Assembly: GCA_947579605.1 (NCBI GenBank)
Contig: OX388317.1
Location: forward strand, 13,287,384 to 13,351,383
Source: Athripsodes cinereus
Taxonomy: Eukaryota > Arthropoda > Insecta > Trichoptera > Leptoceridae
DNA: 64,000 nucleotides
Direction of reading: 5' to 3'
Of the stretch, positions 32,985 through 46,859 are shown piece by piece (the stretch's first letter is position 1; the number at the start of each line of letters is the position of its first letter). A program made the translations under genes and the position numbers. The notes under the pieces were generated by a model. The model saw nothing but the letters and a program-made list of their open reading frames with translations. It had not been told where the DNA came from and ran no database searches.

Positions 32985-33185
32985 ATTAGATTGGCCACAA
33001 CATCAGGCACCCAGGCCTGCTTATCACCATCGCGGAGGGCAAGTTTAAAGAAAGAAATGGTAGAGGCCGACCAGGAGACACATATATGGATCATGTAAAG
33101 AAAGACATGAACGAACAAATAAAGAAAGAAGAAAATCTAAACTCGTTGCAAACCAATCCAATGGATTGTAGGTTACTATATACAA
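32985..33185 (+). pseudogene. RTE-like LINE C-terminal fragment
   Basis: TTGGCCACAACATCAGGCAC reads IGHNIRHPGLLI in the family frame, with a frame change, then TYMDHVKKDMNEQIKKEE. It is the same C-terminal block as at 8870-9070 (IGHNIRHPSLLI, TYMDQMKKDMN). Confidence 0.65.
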
Positions 33186-36100
33186 AAAATATTTGTATTC
33201 TTCTTATTTTCCTCTTTAATTATCCTCTCAGAAGCAATGAAAAAAACCGAACTCCTCCATTCAGATCGATTGATCATCCAATCGAGCATATTTAATCTAC
33301 AACTTTCCTAACTAACATTCCACATAACTAACTACATCATCTTTAAATAATTTACTATAGGTATGCATCTTCATATTTTTACTCTCTACTTGATTTGATT
33401 ATTAGAATATTTACTAAAACATATACCTGCTGGATTTACGTAATATGCTTTCCTAAAGATGAATTATGTCGAAACTGGGAATATTTACTTATGTTCGGAA
33501 TAAGTCTTGTCTTTAATAATCTGATATGATCATTTTTATATATAGGGTGAGAAATATATATTTATTGAAATTCGATATAATCAATTTATTGAAACGACAA
33601 ATGCACTTGAGCGTCTCACATATTTCCAGGGACATAAAGATATATGAATATTGCATATTGCATATGGGTAATTTCACCCTCAGTTTGTTATTTGTATTAA
33701 TATGTTTATGAAAAATAGTATTCACATAAACGTAGGTAACAAACAGTTATTTATTTATTCCACTTAATCTTCAAGTCAAATACATTCCTGTTTATATTTG
33801 TTACTATTTTATGTGTATTTTTTTTATAAGGTTTGAATCTCATATTATTGAGAAAAAAATAATTTATTTTGTCAACATCTTAGATATGTGGACTGGTGGT
33901 TATCCCTAGATGAAGCTGACAAGAACATATATGTTTAATATACGTAGTATTTAACTTATTGAGTTTGAGTAATTAGATATCTTGCGAAACAGCGATGAAC
34001 AAGGATCACTCGAGGAAATATCCAGATTTAGAATAAAGGAAAATATTATGCGAGAAATATTTACCGGCTATATTTTATTAACCGTAAACTGAAAGGACTT
34101 CTTATTGGAATAATGTATTCCTCAGGATACATTAAAGGGTAAAAATAGTAATTAATAGATAATTTGTAATAATAAAATATTTTTATTATTGCCAAGAAGT
34201 TGTCAGGAACTATTTTTATTTACCGATTACATACACATGAATTAAATAATAAAACCGTTTCACTAAATTTAATCCATAGATTATATTAATACACAAGTGT
34301 TGTGTTTTATTAATTTTAACAGTATATAATTTTATGCGATGTAGTTGTAGTTTTTTTTCATAAAAATGAAAGTGAAATAGTATTAGAGAAACATTTCACG
34401 TTTAAGTGTGACGCTCGTTTTGTTTGCTTATTCAGTAAAGAATAAGAGAGATAGTGAAATGGTGCTTGAAACGATAAATAATATACCTCATACATTTCTA
34501 TACAAAATACACGCTATCACGATGTATGAACATTACGCAAATATCCTTAAAAGTAACGCCCGTTAAAATAGATGGCTTACGATATATTTTACCCAGCGAC
34601 AAAACGGCAAAGTGCTGTGAAATGATATTATTATAATATGGAATAAAATTATTATATTATTATTTGTGTAAATATTTATAGGAATGCCGCCGTAAATACT
34701 TGAATCGTGAAAATGAAACGATAAAAGGGGAAAAAGTTAAGACTTTTGCTGCTGTATGCTTCCTATCCCCTTCTCTTTAAAAATCCTAACACCCATAAAC
34801 GATCCAACTCCCTTATAGATATTTCAAGGACTGTGAATACGTGTTGAAATTCAAAATGTTGCGACAATGGTGTTGGATGATAAGGAGTTAACGTATGAAG
34901 TAAGTATGCGTACAATTGCTATCAGATTTACAAGTATGCTTTTAGAAACCTAAGATAGAATATTTACCTACGGATATGGAAATTAAATAATATGGTATGA
35001 GATGATTGATATTTTTGCTATGTTATCTATTTTTTCACTTTGCACGGTGTTTTAATTTGACATGTTTCCAAGTACCTAGGTACCTTCCTAATTTAAAAAC
35101 TCATTCACAATACTCAAGCTTAAAAATAGTTTTAAAAATAAATTTATCTAAGATACGCATACAATCACTTTAAAATAACCGATACCTACAAATATCTTCT
35201 TTATAATTACTTACAATTTTTTTTTGTTGTTTATTGAAAATAAACATTTAAAAATAAAGTATGCAAAAGTTTAAAATATTCCCCGAGGGTAGTTTGTGAA
35301 CTTCCCGATATAATTCAAGTCTCCCGTTGGCAGAAAAGAGGACGATTTTTCCGGAGGGATTCTCCCCCACTTTTAGTATTCGTAGCAGTGTTTGTAGTGG
35401 TAGTAGTATTTTATAATAAATGAGTGCGGAAGAAAAATGTGGTACCGATCTTTAAATACCTTTCAATACTCTCTTCCTTAATACCACTCCATATACCTGA
35501 TATACAATATTCTCCTCCTTACCTATTTCATGTTACACGGTTATGTAGCATGTGGAAAAATATAAAACACTGCTTCAAAATTTCATGCTCCAAGCAAATT
35601 GTAATCTATCGAAACGAGCATAATTTAAGAAGGAATAGAATCATTATTATGTAACCCTTCTGTTGATTATTTTTCAAAATAAGTATTTAAAAGTGGTCAA
35701 TATTCCTTTTGAAAATGGTGTAAGCAGCAGGACGGAATGCTCAAGAAAGAGGATGGAGTTGAAGATACTTAAACACGGTTTACTTACACTCTAAACATAC
35801 CATATGACGACCAGAAAGCCTACAAATTTATATTGAACGATGTCTATAGGTGTGACAATATTGAATTTAGGCGTAAATAATTTTTTTTTGAAAAAGTTAA
35901 GTTTATAACCTATTTAAAAAAAATGGCGTTTCCTACGTTTTATGTTATTTTATTTGGGATAAAATATATATCAGAAAATGTTTTACACAAGCAAATTTTT
36001 ATTTGTTCAATTTTTAAAATATGGATGATGAATGTGAGAACATTGTATTCAGTTCACCAATAAATAATAAATAATTATTATGTTAAGTCATAAAATAAGA

Positions 36101-37644
36101 TCGGATGCAATAGTAAAATTTGTTCTTTCACTTTAAAAAGAAATTTCATAAAAATCATTTTTCGATATTTCATGTTTCTAGAGTCACTCTGATATCATCA
36201 TGCTGCGAGTATCTTATTATACATCACCCATTTTAAAGTTATTGCGAAGAATCGAAGGTGTGGAGTTCAATTTATTGCCTATTTTTATTACAAGTATTTC
36301 AATATTATACTTATTATTGTTTATATGCGTCTTTTTCCCCTCAATACTCCTTTCGAGAGTATAGGGTGGAGTAGCACTTCATCCATTTAGAGTACTTCTG
36401 CTGTTATTGAGTAACCTTTTTCTAACGCTTGTGAAATCATTGTCATAGGAGTCGTGTAGTGTTGTGAAAGAAATCTTGTGAACAGAAGGAATGATCTTTT
36501 TCAAGCCATCTATTGGACATTCTCTAAACTTAAACAAGCCAATTTAAAAACTTGGTGTTTAATTATAAGATGAAGGGAGTAATAAGTACTACAATTTTAA
36601 CCAAAAAAAACTTAAAACAAATGGAAATACGAGTACAAAACCAAATAGTTAAGTAGATTTCATATTATATTGGTCAAATACTTTACTGATTTGTTTCGGT
36701 ATTGTTGATGTATATATGCATTAAATCAAAGTTATTGCATAATAAAAACAATGTTAAATGTTAAATTTTTATCTCTCATTTGGGACTGGCAATAATTTCT
36801 CAAAGACGGTAGTAAGACAACCTTTACAGAATTAACCATAATATAACTACCTTATATAAAATGCTAAAGGTGAACTCCTTACAACTATGTTAGATGTTAT
36901 ATTCGATGATATGATTGCGTTTAGTAGAGTACTAAATATTATTGTAATAATTTATCTAGGTATGTATCTACAAGTATTAAAAAGTTACTGTGTACCTTCA
37001 AATATTTAGCGTAGTGGCTTTAAAAATATACGCACAATTAAATTTAACTCACAGTTTGTAAGGGTAGTTGTTGGCGCCCCATCCCCTTAGTGAGATAAGA
37101 AAAAAAACGCGTTAGAGGCAAATGTTTAGCTCATATTATTTGCCATGTAGATTAGGAAATATGATTTTAGGGAGATTTTTTCGAAATGAAACATAGTATT
37201 ATAGCCCCTAGTCGTATTAAAAAAGTAATCTTTAAGATTTGTTGTATGTTAAGCGGAATTAATAATTTAAAAGAAATGTCATCCCCATACACGAAAACAT
37301 TACAATATTATCCTATTTTGGTTGTGCGTTTCGCATATTTTTTACGAATCGAATTATTTTTTTGATAATACCTTCGTATGTAGGTAAATATCATAAATTA
37401 AACACGCAATGAAATAAAACTAAATTAATTGCTTTATGGTCAAAATGATTAAATTATTCAATGTAAAAAATCTAACTTCATTTGCTAGTACTGTTTTAAT
37501 TTTATTATTGGTTTTACATTTATTCATTGAAAAATCTTATCTTATAATTTAAGAGAAAACCATTCAACAAAATACTTTATTTCATTTGTTTTTAAAAATA
37601 TATTTATTTTTATTTAAGTATAACTTCATCATAAATACAAGACT
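33186..37644. other. AT-rich intronic DNA, 4.5 kb without recognised features
   Basis: No coding frame, RNA gene or repeat family could be supported. The listed short frames are chance openings. Confidence 0.5.
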
Positions 37645-37860
37645 ACTACTACTATACCATCACGGCATATCCCACAAGTGGGGTAGCCAGCAGATCAGCT
37701 GCATGTAAGAAACATGCAAACTGTCCTCTTCGTGCCAATATAAAATCAAGACATTCAGGATGGGTGGCAAGCCTCATCGCTGAATTTAAGAAGTAAAATG
37801 TCTTAATTTTTTCGAACACCTGCCTTTTACAGGACACTCGAAAACTTACGCAGAAGTTTA
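37645..37860 (-). repeat. TATAG-tailed SINE-like repeat
   Basis: The plus strand reads (CTA)n TATACCATCACGGCATATCC, CCACAAGTGGGGTAGCC, through ATTCAGGATGGGTGGCAAG and ACTCGAAAACTTACGCAGAA. It closely matches 60722-60965 but lacks the 5'-most 60 bases. Confidence 0.85.
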
Positions 37861-38793
37861 ACTATATTTTTAGATTAACTATAGATTAAACTATAAATAC
37901 AAGACAAACCTGTAACATAATCAAAACAGACATCATCTTTAATGTGAGGTTAGGTGCTTTGGTACACAAATGACCCTTAAATATTGTCCAAGTGTGTGCT
38001 TACATGTTCTAACAGTAATAGGTAATTAAAATGTATGTAGGTACATATCTAAAAAAATATTTAATTTTAATTTTGTAACGCAGCGTACTAACAAATGAAA
38101 ATATTTTTTAAGTACCTATACACATTGCTTAAGTACCTACTTATACAATATGTGATTATAGAATTGCGATGGGTCAGAAAATAAAAATAGGCTACAGATT
38201 CAATAATACCTTTTGTAAACAAGCACATATGTAGGTAATTTAAGTTTATTAATAGATGGTAAATATTTTTGTTAATAGGCATGTAGGTAATATAAGGAGT
38301 ATATAGAAGATAACTTCTTTAAAGTTGTGTTTAATTACCCTTAAGACATATTTTTAATTTCATGGTTCGTATAATTCCGTTTTAAAACTTATGCCACGGA
38401 GGGGGTTGTGATTCTTTGTACATTTTTACACTCTTATTTTTAAGACAATAGATATACCTAGTAGTAGGCTCCGAGTAATAATAATTTTAGTACAATCTTT
38501 ATAGATAATAACAACCAACCCTTAAGTAATTTTCGCTTCTCTTTAGTTGACAATTAAAAATGTCATCCTACCCCTGCGCTATGAAAAATAATATAAATAG
38601 CCTTATTATCAGAGGGATAAACGGAAGAAGGAATTAATAAAATATTATTTTTATTTATCCATCCATAGATTCATGCAGTGTTTATGACTAAATTGCAAAC
38701 CCTTGGCCTGGTTCAGCGAAATTAAGATGTTTTGTGTGCAATTATTATATTTTGTAATTGAAAAAACTATTACAAACCACTAGAGCTGTGAGT
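37861..38793. other. Intronic DNA, nothing recognised
   Basis: No supported feature. Confidence 0.5.
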
Positions 38794-38871
38794 AATAAAT
38801 AATAATAATAATAATAACTAGACAATTTATAGTGCGCCGTTTTGTGGAATATATTCACTTCAAGGGCGCAT
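38794..38871 (-). repeat. CR1-like LINE 3' end with (TTA)n tail
   Basis: The reverse complement begins ATGCGCCCTTGAAGTG and ends in (TTA)n. Fifty bases are identical to 16578-16627 in the opposite orientation. Confidence 0.65.
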
Positions 38872-39887
38872 CATAAAATATCGTGTTTATTATACCTATG
38901 ATTGAAGCCTGGTACATATAAACCAAATATTAATAAGCTATTATAAAAACTAAACATATATAAATAACAATAAGTTGTACAATTTATATCATTTATATGA
39001 TATACCAAACAAGTGTGTCTTTAATCGACTCTTGAACAGATCAAGAGACTGTGTCTTACGCATATATTGAAGACAAAAATATTTACAAGGATGGAAATAA
39101 TATGCGAGATGAATAGATTAGATTTTGTTATTGAATTGATTAATAGACACCATTAAAATCAGAACATTTAGGTATTTATGGGATATGGTTCTTAGTACGC
39201 TGACATTATATTGAAGTATTGACAAATCTAATTGGTTTAAACCATAAGGATTCGTAAATCTTTGCTTAGAAATAGTCATCTAGAAAATGTGTTAAAAACT
39301 TTTTGATTTAAAGTTAAAAACTTATAATATATTTTAACTAGTAAACGCATGAGTAGTTAGTTTATCATAAAAGTAGTGAATTTCACTTATCTTGAATACA
39401 CTTTGCTGTCATCACATCGAAGTTTTAGTGTTTCCGGTATCGATTATATGAATATTCCTCTATTCTCACAACAATCATCTGTTTTTCTTATAATACAAAA
39501 TATCGTTTATCATAATACAAAAATACATTTATATTATATACTACAAGTTATGTATATTTTATTATTATTTGGCAGGCAAATCGAAGTATTTTGAATAAAA
39601 TAATCTACAAAAATAACAATAGTGAGAAAACACAGATCTTAATCAGCTTCCATAGTTTCCATGTTAATTTTAGTATCGCAACAATTGAGATCAAAATACA
39701 ATGAGAAAATATTTTGAAATATTTAAAATTGATAATGAGGGCACAACAATGTGAAATCTTTCTTTAATAATATTATTGTATTTTTTTACTTGACCAATAA
39801 AATAAAAGATTATATTTGGAAATTATTTATAAAACAATCATTTTCCAAGGTAGTTTCCAATAGTAGATTAAACATAATTTATTATAA
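38872..39887. other. Intronic DNA, nothing recognised
   Basis: No supported feature. Confidence 0.5.
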
Positions 39888-40112
39888 TACCACTACGCAT
39901 ATCCCATGGGTTGGGTAGCTAGCAGACTAACTGTATGTAATAAACATGCAACTGTCCTCTCCGTGTCATAAAAAAATAATACATTCAGGATGGGTGGCAA
40001 ATCTCATCACTGGGTTTAATATGTAAAATATGTTCAGTTTTTTAAACACCTGCTTTTTACAGGACACTCAAAAACTCACGGGAAAGATTGGGAGACCAAT
40101 TCTGCTTGGTGC
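39888..40112 (-). repeat. TATAG-tailed SINE-like repeat
   Basis: ACCACTACGCATATCCCATG, GGGTAGCTAGCAGAC, CAGGATGGGTGGCAAATC, ACACCTGCTTTTTACAGGAC and GACCAATTCTGC match the family in reverse order. Confidence 0.75.
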
Positions 40113-41194
40113 TTCACGACCATGATTGTTTAATGGTTCGGATTCCACGGTTTTAATTTAAAATGAAATGAATATTTTATCAATATTTAAACTCTTCAAT
40201 TTTATGACATTGAGAAATCCTTATGAAAGTGTCTAGAATTGGATTTGTTTAACACATTTCAATATCGCATGATGAAATTTAATCACAATAGGTATTACAA
40301 ATCATTAGTTAAACTGTTCAACACATAGAGGGTGGGTTTAGCGCTGTAATGCGATATCTTCCAACTAACCAGGTTATTCATTCTTATCAATCTTCTAATT
40401 GAACGAGAAACGAAATCAAAGAACTACACAATTATTAAAAACGTGTTACTTTTCCTAGTTATTTTGAAATTATTTTATAACAAAATAAATAAACATTGTG
40501 AAAACAAAAACAATCCGATTAATATCTGTCATTTCAGAGTATTGAATTAAATTAAAACGTCAGATTAAAAAAAATAACTAAAACATTGACAGATACAGTA
40601 AGGCTAATAATAAATTATATCAAATAAATCATATCACAATATTAATGTCGAAGGCACCTACATAATAAGAAAAGGCATATGAACATAATAATAAGAGTAC
40701 ATATGTTAAAATATATAAAATAGTAATAATAGTTATGTACATAACACATAATCTATTGAACATTGAGCATGCATGTATGTCCGTAACATTATTGTATAGA
40801 AGACATGTTATATAAAAGGTCAATAAAAACTTTAATCAATGTATATTATTATATTATTTAAAATAGTCTTTTGTATTGATGTTAATATTATTAATGTTTC
40901 GTTGAATAAAGGTTTTGTTATTTGAATATTCTTTTCTCTGGTCAACGTCTACTAAGAATCTGTTGACTGGTCAATATTTTAAATTTTATCTACAACATGT
41001 GACGCGGTACAATAAAATGTATTTGAAATATCCATATTTTTTGTTCGTGTAAAAAAATTATTTAAAACTATTTTGGTCTTGATTAGTTTTATTAATATTT
41101 CACTTTTAATCCTCTACCTTTGATTTTTTTATGGCTTGCACTACGTTTTAATCCCCAGTTTTATTTTTTAATATACTTCCCAAGAATAGGTAGA
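40113..41194. other. Intronic DNA, nothing recognised
   Basis: No supported feature. Confidence 0.5.
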
Positions 41195-41345
41195 AGATAT
41201 AATGTTGGAAGGCCTCAAACTAATTGGTTGGATAATGTTAGAAGATCGCGAGAAGTAAGCGAATGTAGCAAGTCCAAGACAGAAATGAAATAAAGTTAAA
41301 GCGGAGGTCTATGAACAAAGATGGGTTCAAAGAGCCTGAAGAAAT
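41195..41345 (+). pseudogene. RTE-like LINE C-terminal fragment
   Basis: Reads NVGRPQTNWLDNVRRSREV, the 'RGRP..TWLD.V' block of the LINE family at 5265-5785, followed by a decayed region with QRWVQRA-like sequence after a frame change. Confidence 0.5.
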
Positions 41346-42286
41346 GTACTCCCTTAAACGACAGTCAAACATCATTCATTTTTCATAATCAAATATAAAT
41401 TTTCTATTAACCCGCTGGTGATTGACGAATGTTACATAAGCATTGCCAGGAGACATTCATTTTTCTTTTATTGGAATGTGTTCCTGTATCTATCAATGTA
41501 TCCTCTATCCTATTCCTTAATTTGAATTTCATAATCATACAAGCGCCACCGAGCGAACGTATTCTACAGCAGTATTATTTTGTACCGTGTCTATAATATA
41601 AGTACCTACCTACCTATTCGTATAAAGCTATGTGTAGACTATACAATTGAAAAATAACTCCACTGACTGTAATACTATGTACGGGGCTATGAATCAACCC
41701 ATTGAAGCCTACCGGTCCATTTTACATTATTTATAAAATATTGTATTATTATAATACACACTGACAGAGAGTATGTTCTATACATACATATTGTATTGTG
41801 TTCTCCTACCGAACCTTTAGAGACATTACTACGTTCAGTGAATATGTACTTTTGTATGGAAATATTGTGTGTATTATAATACGATGTATTGAAAGAAAAC
41901 TGTCCAGTAGCCAGAACAATGTACACCGCTCTTATTGAATAAGATGCGTGATTAATAGTACTGACTGACCGGAGATGCCTCAATATCTCATTTACACGAT
42001 TTTATTATACACAAGATACAACAAAAGTTTTGAAGCATTTGATTTACAGCAAAACTATTATTTCTGGTTTAATGAATTGGACCATTTCCATACATATAGT
42101 TTATTATTCGCTTACTTTAAATGTTACCTAAAAAAATGCATAATATGTAATTTGTAAAAATAATTAAAGTATCCGTGATTTTTTTTCATAAATTACAGCA
42201 TAGATTCAAAGAATGAATAATTTTACTTCGAAAGGTGATTTTACCAGCTATTTCTAGTCATAAATTTCTGAATTACTTCTATTACT
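41346..42286. other. Intronic DNA, nothing recognised
   Basis: No supported feature. Confidence 0.5.
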
Positions 42287-42410
42287 ATACCAGTACTGCA
42301 TATCCCACAAGCGGGATAGACAGCATATCAGCTACATGTAATAAATATGCAAACTGTCCTCTCCGTGCTAACAAAAAGACATCGGTGGCAAAGCTCATCA
42401 CTAAATAATT
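42287..42410 (-). repeat. TATAG-tailed SINE-like repeat, 3' half
   Basis: TATACCAGTACTGCATATCC, CCACAAGCGGGATAGACAGC and ATGTAATAAATATGCAAACT, the family 3' half in reverse. Confidence 0.7.
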
Positions 42411-43282
42411 ATGTTTTTGATTTCTTAAGAAATTATTTTTGTGAATGTTCGCGAATTGTTTATTTCAAGCAAGATTATTTGAAATCGTGTGAATAAAAAC
42501 CTGGACCTTTTTAACCTTTTTCTCTTTAACACGTCCGGCATAAGACCAGGATACATCACCAGTTGACTCAGCAGTCAGCAAATCACGCCAGAGTCATCGA
42601 TTTCTCATATGCTTGTATTTAATATCAATCAACAAAGGCTGTATTCTTATAATTATTTAATTTCTTCACAATGAATCAAAGATACACTTGGTTTTGAATA
42701 CTGTTTGTCACTTTTTGTTCATTTTCAAAAAAAAAAATGTGTAAAAATTTAGATCTCTCAAATGGCAGATGATTAATGGACAAATAAAATGCTGAGCTAA
42801 AAGGCTTAGAACAAGATGCCGCATCGCGAAAACCATATGCGACAAATAAGATGTCAAGATTACTAAAAAGATAGCCGGTCGTCAGTGATGGAGCCTTTAG
42901 GACTTTATGAGTAAAACAGGCTTCATGTCACGGGTTTGATAGATAAATAAATATGTATAATACATAGGTGCTGTCCTTTGTACACAAAAAGTGTGAGGGT
43001 GTTCGAAGGGTTAATATAATATTTTTGAAAGTAATGGGAAGACTGATGTATTGACCTATGAAAGTAATATAAAGATGACGGATGAATATTTTTACATGAA
43101 CTGATTTCAATTTTACATAACATTATCATCAACTAGCGTTTAAGCTCTCAGTTTTGTATAAAGACATCTAAGATATTTTTTTAAATAAACATTTAGAAAA
43201 TAATTGAAATACAAAATGTCAATATCTACCATCATTGCTAATAAACTTGAAGTCTGCAGCAACAAAACTTAACTTGAAATCA
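42411..43282. other. Intronic DNA, nothing recognised
   Basis: No supported feature. Confidence 0.5.
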
Positions 43283-43440
43283 TCTATCTATTTATTTATT
43301 TATTTTATTTATTTATTTCAATTTTACAGGATACATACAGTTGATACAAAAAATACAATGGTCTATAACATATTTAGCAATAAGCAAACCAGTGAAGATC
43401 CTATATTAGGTACCCTTATGTGCTCCACAAAACATACTTA
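43283..43440 (-). repeat. (TTTA)n run with LINE 3' UTR-like sequence
   Basis: (TTTA)n followed by CAGGATACATACAGTTGATA and ACAAAAAATACAATGG resembles the reverse of LINE 3' ends such as 24301-24360. A similar word, AGGATACATACAAGGTTACA, occurs near 62090. Assignment is tentative. Confidence 0.4.
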
Positions 43441-43537
43441 ACTAAACACAACAGATAAAATCAACAAACAACAATTACAATAGAATAGAATAAATTATGT
43501 TAACAAAATTAATAAAACAAAATTAAATTAATAAAAC

Positions 43538-43757
43538 TCTTCTGCGTAAGTTTCGAGTGTCCTGTAAAAGGCAGGTGTTCGAAAAAATAAGACATTTTAC
43601 ATCTTAAATTCAGCGTTGAGGTTTGCCACCCATCCTGAATGTCTTGATTTTATACTGGCACGAAGAGGACAGTTTGCATGTTTCTTACATGCAGCTGCAT
43701 CAGCTGATCTGCTGGCTACCCCACTTGTGGGATATGCCGTGATGGTATAGTATAGTA
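43538..43757 (+). repeat. TATAG-tailed SINE-like repeat, well preserved
   Basis: CTTCTGCGTAAGTTTCGAGT, GTCCTGTAAAAGGCAGGTGT, GGTTTGCCACCCATCCTGAA, ACATGCAGCTG (the AGCTGCATC part duplicated), CTACCCCACTTGTGGGATAT, GCCGTGATGGTATAGTATAG. It is a good reference copy for the family. Confidence 0.88.
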
Positions 43758-43782
43758 TATTAATAGAATAATGCTCACAAAG

Positions 43783-43920
43783 CATTATACCATCACGACA
43801 CGACTTTGACATGTGGGGTAGCTAGCAAACTAACTGCATTTAATAGACATAAAGGTTGTTCTCCAAAGTTAATGATACATAAATGTATTCAGGACGGGTA
43901 ACATACTTAATCCTAACATG
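43783..43920 (-). repeat. TATAG-tailed SINE-like repeat, tail to tail with the previous copy
   Basis: TATACCATCACGACACGACT, GTGGGGTAGCTAGCAAAC and TTCAGGACGGGTAACATAC. Its 3' end faces that of the copy at 43538-43757, 26 bases away. Confidence 0.7.
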
Positions 43921-45339
43921 GAACTATGCTACTAATGTTAGTCGATGGTTCTTGTTCGTAAAGAAACAGTGGCTCATATTGGTTTGAAATAATAAAAAAA
44001 TGTGTAGAGCCCTCTATTTAGCATCGGAGAAACCAAGACTAATAGTAAGTAAGGTGGGTATGAAAATATTGGTAATAATATTATTTTACAATTTGAATGA
44101 ATAAAATATTAGGTATATTGAATATAGGTGGGTATATTATGTCTACGTGTCTACGTATGTCTGTAGTCTGTGTTCTGTGTATAATACTTGTATGTAGGTA
44201 TGTAGTGTATTTTGACGGAGCAGTGGTGGACAGTTGCAACAGCCGTCACTGGTTGATTGATTACTTTATGTAAATGTATATGTGCGTAAAGTTATAATAC
44301 AGGCTATAATACTAACTGTGATGGTATGAACCATTGATAAAGATACCAATGTATAAAAATTATTTGCAGGATTTTCTTGAAAACAAATTATACTTGTTCA
44401 TAGTCTGCCTTTTAGTGTACTTGTTGTTATTATATTTACTCTGCTATTTTATTTAATTCTCTCAATTCACAATGATCGTATACTGTATATGGTTATAGAA
44501 TATTATAGTAAATAGTTAATTATTTAGTGAATATCGCATATAATTAATTAATATTGTTCAAAACGTAGGCTAGATTGGAGAAACCACTTGACAGTAATAA
44601 TTTCAACACTGCATTTCATCATTATAAAAATATTATTTTCTTTAATTGTATGTATGTTTGATTACATTCAATGAGAAGAAAGACATTATCATAAGTTTTT
44701 CTTTTAAACTACTAATACTACGTATTACTAATACTACGTATTTTGTACTACTAATACTACGTATAAAAATACGTAGTTTTTCAAAAATGAGTATGTGCAA
44801 ATTTCTGTTGATATTAATATCTATTTTTTATACTCTTTGTATATAAATACATATTTTTTATATTCTTTGCCGTAGGTTTTCCAGTGTTCCAAAAAATGTT
44901 TCAAATATTACAGAAAAAAGGTCTTAAAATTCATCTATAAAACCATACATTTGTCCTTTGATGTCTAAATTGTGTGCTTGATTTTAGGAAGTGGCGCTGT
45001 GATAGTGGGAATAAGGGTGATAGACAGAATGTGCGGAACAAATCACTAGAGCACACATTTGCATATTGCACGCATACATCATAATACCGCCCTGAGTACT
45101 CTGGAATACATATCTGGTATGCTAATATAGGCATTATTAATAATATAACATATTATTTATATGCACACCCCATTAAGGCTGCAAAATATTATCGGTATCA
45201 TCGATATTTTGCATCAGTATTTAATCAAAACCGTCGAAAAGTTTACGTAGAAAATATGAAATGTCCTAAGCCACGTGTATGTAATGTAAAACATCGGTAT
45301 GTATAGGAAAACGCGTGGAGTTATGCGGTTGAGATTTAA
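43921..45339. other. Intronic DNA with a small direct repeat
   Basis: ACTAATACTACGTATT recurs three times at 44708-44765, ending in a ATACGTAG inverted word. Nothing else recognised. Confidence 0.5.
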
Positions 45340-45490
45340 TCTTTCGAGTGTCCTGTAAAAGGCAAGTGGTCGTAAATATCACATACCTACCTATAAGACA
45401 TGTATCATCTACAAGGAGGAAACAACTTGCATATTTATTGCATGCAATTAGTCTCCTAGCTACTACACTTGTGAAATACGCTGTGATGAC
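45340..45490 (+). repeat. TATAG-tailed SINE-like repeat, diverged
   Basis: TTTCGAGTGTCCTGTAAAAG, GCAAGTGGTCGTAAATA, ACAACTTGCATATTTATTGC and TTGTGAAATACGCTGTGATG. Confidence 0.65.
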
Positions 45491-45572
45491 CTAGGTAGAC
45501 ACTAAATAAAACATAATATAGGCAGTAAAATTTAATTAAATGTTAGAAAAACACACATACCTAATTATTTGT

Positions 45573-45684
45573 AAAGATTGTACAAAAAATAGAAATGAAT
45601 AAATAATAAATGAATAAAGATTGTACAAAAAATAGAAATGAATAAATAATAAATGAATAAAGATTGTACAAAAAATAGAAATGA
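45573..45684 (+). repeat. 43-bp tandem repeat, 2.6 copies
   Basis: Units starting AAAGATTGTACAAAAAATAG begin at 45573, 45616 and 45659; the last is partial. Unit copies are identical. Confidence 0.92.
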
Positions 45685-46859
45685 TTTATTGCTGGTTCTG
45701 TCTTTTATCAATTAATTTTTAACAATGGTTTTTATGTATATAATGGATGTTTATACTTGAAATAAAGCAATCAGTGTTTTTCTGAAATAATATCAAAAAT
45801 TTATTAAAAACATTATTGAAACTGAAGAAACTAAATAATAATAAACATAAAATAAACAATAATAAAACAATTACCTGAAATAATATCAAAAAAACCACAT
45901 TTAAAGTCTTTATTTCAGGTCTTTCAAAACTAACACAAAATTACAAACAAAATTACTTTACCAACTGTCAAAACAAAAATTCTAAATTCAAATAAATAAA
46001 CTAAAGGAAATCACTCCTATGAGTAGGTAGGTGGTTTTCTTTACATGTATTATATTTATCATACCTACTGTTTTTTTATTGTGTATTGTCCTTTTTTCAT
46101 AGTTACTCCTTGTCTTGTTTGAACGTACTGTCTGTCATGCATTTTCTATAATTATATTTTATACATGTAAAAGGCTCACGCCGTATATTGTAGTAAATAA
46201 ATAAAATAAATAAATAAATAAAATGAATAACGATATAATTTTGATTAAGAATTACGATTAAAAATTTTGAAGAACTTTTTGCTTGTAACATAACCTATCA
46301 ACAATGTTTTTATGTATCGATGTAAAGATAAAATAAAAACATCGAATGTTTTTATGTACCTAATCGAAATTTGTGTAAGAAATTATCTTCCCTACACCTC
46401 CCCCGCTCTTGTCTCTCGTTCATGAACCATCAAGCGCCGCCTGTGTACATAGAGGACTAAATATTTGCATAATCCAAACACAATTGGTTTCATATTGATG
46501 AATGGTATATCTCGTATTATAAATTATATGTGGGAATATCTAGTAAGAGAGGAGTGTATGATAAATATATTATAGTCATACACAAATCTTAGCAGACTAT
46601 TACTTGGAACTGTCAAATAAAGGTATGTTGATTTACCTTAAATTAAAGTCTGGTTTCACCGAATTAATTAATAATTGAGTAAAAAAGGAGACGTCTTAAC
46701 AGCAATAAAAAAGGAGATGTGTTTTGTCAAATTATCCTACACGTCATTGTGGTTTATAAAAGAGAATTTCGAGGCCTTCGGCATGTCTGAGATCGCCATG
46801 GACAAAAACTGGTATCAGTGCAGGACTACATTTTTGATATATCAATAATAATGTCTTCC
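45685..46859. other. Intronic DNA, nothing firm recognised
   Basis: AT-rich. A weak juxtaposed acceptor/donor on the minus strand at 45874/45875 is treated as a finding. 46395-46440 is locally GC-rich without an identity. Confidence 0.5.

Noticed and set aside
43235..43441. 68-codon plus frame over the (TTTA)n run
   Set aside because: It consists mainly of simple-sequence codons (IYLFI repeats).
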